From Chloroflexota bacterium (lineage in GTDB: Bacteria > Chloroflexota > UBA6077), in contig JAJYKO010000397.1 in the NCBI GenBank assembly GCA_021788565.1, positions 1 through 5,970 on the forward strand: 5,970 nucleotides of DNA, given 5' to 3'. The translations under genes were made by a program, and so were the position numbers. A model generated the notes under the pieces. It was given only the letters and a program-made list of their open reading frames with translations. It was not told where the DNA came from and searched no databases. Positions 4,556-5,970 of this stretch are shown piece by piece. Numbering within the stretch: position 1 is the first letter of the stretch; every line of letters begins with the position of its first letter.

Positions 4556-5970
4556 TCACTTGGCCAGAGCCTGCTGGATCTGCTGAGGTGTCAGCGTCGT
4601 GATTGTGGTTGCCTTCCCATCGGCGCTGTAGTGCAGGATATCGAAGGGACCGTAGACGTTATCGTACTTGTCGAAGTCAACGGTGCTCGCGGCTCCCTGC
4701 CAGTTGATCTTCTGGTGCTGCTTGATCAGATTGTAGCCAGTTGCGTAGTCCCCGACCTGAGTTCCTGGCGGATTGGCGATGTCAAGGATGCCGTTTCGTA
4801 CGGCAGGCCACGCGGTGGTGCCTGCCTGATCAACACCCAATGCCCAGGTGATTACGGCGTCATACATGAAGGTCTGTCCGTTCGCCGGGACGTTGGTGTG
4901 GTACGTCTTCTGGAGCTGTTTCAGGAACGCGTTGAACCCCACCATCCCGGCGGAGCTCGAGTTGGCCAGGTAGATCGGTCCCGAGGCTACGGTCTTTCCG
5001 ACCGAGTTGAACCAGGTGTCGGTGTACCAGAGGTTGGTCCCGATCCACGGGGTTTTGGTCAGTCCCATCTGGCCTAGCTCTCCGAATACCACGCCCGCGG
5101 TCGCGTTGGTAAACTGGGAGAGCACGACCTCTGGCTTCGAGGCGAAGAGTTTCTCGAGCTCGCTACGGTAGGAAGTTGCCCCCGCGGTGAAGGTGACGTT
5201 TGCCGTGACAGTCATGCCGAGTTTCTTAGCCGCGTCCAGGATTGGCGGTACCAGCGCCTGCGAACCCGCGCTGGAGCCGAATGCGAGGGCGATATTCTTC
5301 CACCCTTTCGAGTTAGCGTAGACGACCATGGCATCGCTCTGCTCAGAGTCGGAGGGCGACATGCGGAAGAAGTGAGGGTCGGTGTTGTGGTCGAATTGGG
5401 AGCCTCCACCGAACATGAGAATCGGAATGTTGGCCTTGTCCACGAGTGGGAGGACGACGCCGGCCGTGATTGACGTCGGGCCGACGATTGCCGCGACGTG
5501 GTCGACGTTGATTTCTTGTTGTGCAGCCGGCACGGCGTCAACAGGATCGGCAGCCGTGTCCTGGCTCACCAGCTTGAGCGGACGACCGAGAACGCCGCCC
5601 GCGGCGTTGACCTCGTTCACTGCCATCGTGGCTCCTTCGCTCATACCTTTCCCGACATCAGCGCGAGTTCCTGTGAGCGGGGCGAGAAGGCCTATGGTAA
5701 TGGGAGCGCCGGTGGGTGCAGCGGCTGCCTGCGGTGTGGCCCCCGTTGTCGCGGTGGCGGACGTGCTAGCCGCCGTGGTTGGCGCTGCAGCGGTAGTGGG
5801 CGCCGCTGCGGTAGTGGGCGCCGCTGCGGTAGTGGGCGCCGCTGCGGTAGTGGGCGCCGCTGCGGTGGTCGGAGCGGGCGCGGTCGTGGCGGCGGGTGGT
5901 GCGGCTGCCGAGCTGCAGGCGGTCAGTACCAGCAGCGGCACGGCAAGAAATGCCAGGCGCGAATACTTCA
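4556..5970 (-). CDS. livK: Lipoprotein substrate-binding protein of the branched-chain amino acid ABC transporter (LivK/LivJ-type); first base of start codon outside the window
   Basis: This is the extracytoplasmic receptor of the transporter. The frame is open to the right edge, where the last two bases (ca) give a codon ending in TG on the minus strand. The start codon therefore very probably lies at 5971-5969, giving 471 residues. The protein begins (M)KYSRLAFLAVPLLVLTAC: positive residues, a hydrophobic core and a lipobox LTAC with C19, so it should be lipid-anchored. An Ala/Pro/Thr-rich linker covers about residues 20-88, including six PTT units. The type I periplasmic binding fold (Peripla_BP_6) starts at ITIGLLAPLTG (91-101) and shows VNEVNAAGGVLGRPLKLVSQD (118-138), AIVGPTSITAG (161-171) and FFRMSPSD (201-208). 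The protein ends LTPQQIQQALAK. The family binds Leu/Ile/Val, other amino acids, amides or urea, and the ligand cannot be fixed by eye. A GTG at 5941 would give a shorter frame but would remove the charged signal-peptide N-terminus, so it is a poor start. The gene is first in the visible operon; its promoter lies beyond the window. Confidence 0.94.
   Translation of the reverse strand, partial: KYSRLAFLAVPLLVLTACSSAAAPPAATTAPAPTTAAAPTTAAAPTTAAAPTTAAAPTTAAAPTTAASTSATATTGATPQAAAAPTGAPITIGLLAPLTGTRADVGKGMSEGATMAVNEVNAAGGVLGRPLKLVSQDTAADPVDAVPAAQQEINVDHVAAIVGPTSITAGVVLPLVDKANIPILMFGGGSQFDHNTDPHFFRMSPSDSEQSDAMVVYANSKGWKNIALAFGSSAGSQALVPPILDAAKKLGMTVTANVTFTAGATSYRSELEKLFASKPEVVLSQFTNATAGVVFGELGQMGLTKTPWIGTNLWYTDTWFNSVGKTVASGPIYLANSSSAGMVGFNAFLKQLQKTYHTNVPANGQTFMYDAVITWALGVDQAGTTAWPAVRNGILDIANPPGTQVGDYATGYNLIKQHQKINWQGAASTVDFDKYDNVYGPFDILHYSADGKATTITTLTPQQIQQALAK
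5772..5879. repeat. 18-bp tandem repeat encoding the Ala-Ala-Ala-Pro-Thr-Thr linker
   Basis: Four identical 18-bp units (gcggtagtgggcgccgct) run from 5790 to 5861, flanked by one diverged unit on each side (5772-5789 and 5862-5879). Each unit encodes six residues of the binding-protein linker on the minus strand (AAAPTT in the middle, APAPTT at the N-terminal end). Because the unit is a multiple of three, gain or loss of copies by slippage or recombination would change linker length without breaking the frame. Confidence 0.95.
5918..5970 (-). other. Lipoprotein signal peptide of the binding protein
   Basis: Residues 1-18 comprise K2 and R5, a hydrophobic stretch from L6 to L16, and lipobox L16-T17-A18 before C19 (codon 5915-5917). 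Known lipoprotein processing would attach diacylglycerol to C19 and cleave before it by signal peptidase II. The following residues are small (SSAAA), so no inner-membrane retention Asp at +2 is seen. Confidence 0.85.

Noticed and set aside
4496..5077. 193-codon plus-strand frame crossing the stem-loop and the 3' end of the receptor gene
   Set aside because: It would read through the inverted repeat and lies opposite conserved receptor sequence; no homology is recognisable.
5772..5879. Tandem repeat considered as a CRISPR array or regulator-binding iterons
   Set aside because: The units are directly adjacent with no spacers and are in frame with a protein linker, so a coding repeat explains them.

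Overview
This GC-rich window (roughly 60% G+C by eye) carries one almost complete high-affinity branched-chain amino acid (HAAT/Liv-type) ABC transporter operon and, downstream, the first third of an RND-family efflux transporter. All genes lie on the minus strand, so transcription runs from high to low coordinates.

Layout in transcription order: (1) a lipoprotein substrate-binding protein (stop at 4556; start codon straddles the right edge) with an Ala/Pro/Thr linker encoded by an 18-bp tandem repeat; (2) a strong stem-loop (4505-4552) between the binding protein and the first permease gene; (3) LivH-type permease (3597-4472, start revised from a longer frame); (4) LivM-type permease (2608-3594); (5) LivG-type ATPase (1796-2611); (6) LivF-type ATPase (1088-1789); (7) a perfect 17-bp stem-loop (1027-1064) at the operon end, probably the terminator; (8) a short intergenic region with a plausible sigma-70-type promoter; (9) the N-terminal 293 residues of an RND transporter (AcrB/SwrC-like), running off the left edge.

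How the genes work together: the lipid-anchored binding protein captures an amino acid or related small molecule outside the membrane and delivers it to the LivH-LivM channel, which is driven by the LivG-LivF ATPase pair. Gaps of 2 and 6 nt and a 4-nt ATGA overlap among the four membrane and ATPase genes indicate tight translational coupling. The binding protein is separated from them by a stem-loop, which fits the usual need for more binding protein than membrane complex. The RND gene looks like a separate transcription unit and has no evident functional link to the transporter.

Organism: the binding protein is a lipoprotein with a long low-complexity Ala/Pro/Thr linker, GTG is used as a start, and the RND gene has no membrane-fusion partner between it and the liv operon. 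This suggests a GC-rich, probably monoderm-type bacterium such as Chloroflexota or Actinomycetota. That is an inference with low confidence. No mobile element, CRISPR array, tRNA or rRNA was seen, and I find no previously undescribed system here. The points worth a second look are the repeat linker, the two stem-loops without U-tracts, the revised LivH start and unusual residues in the ATPase loops.
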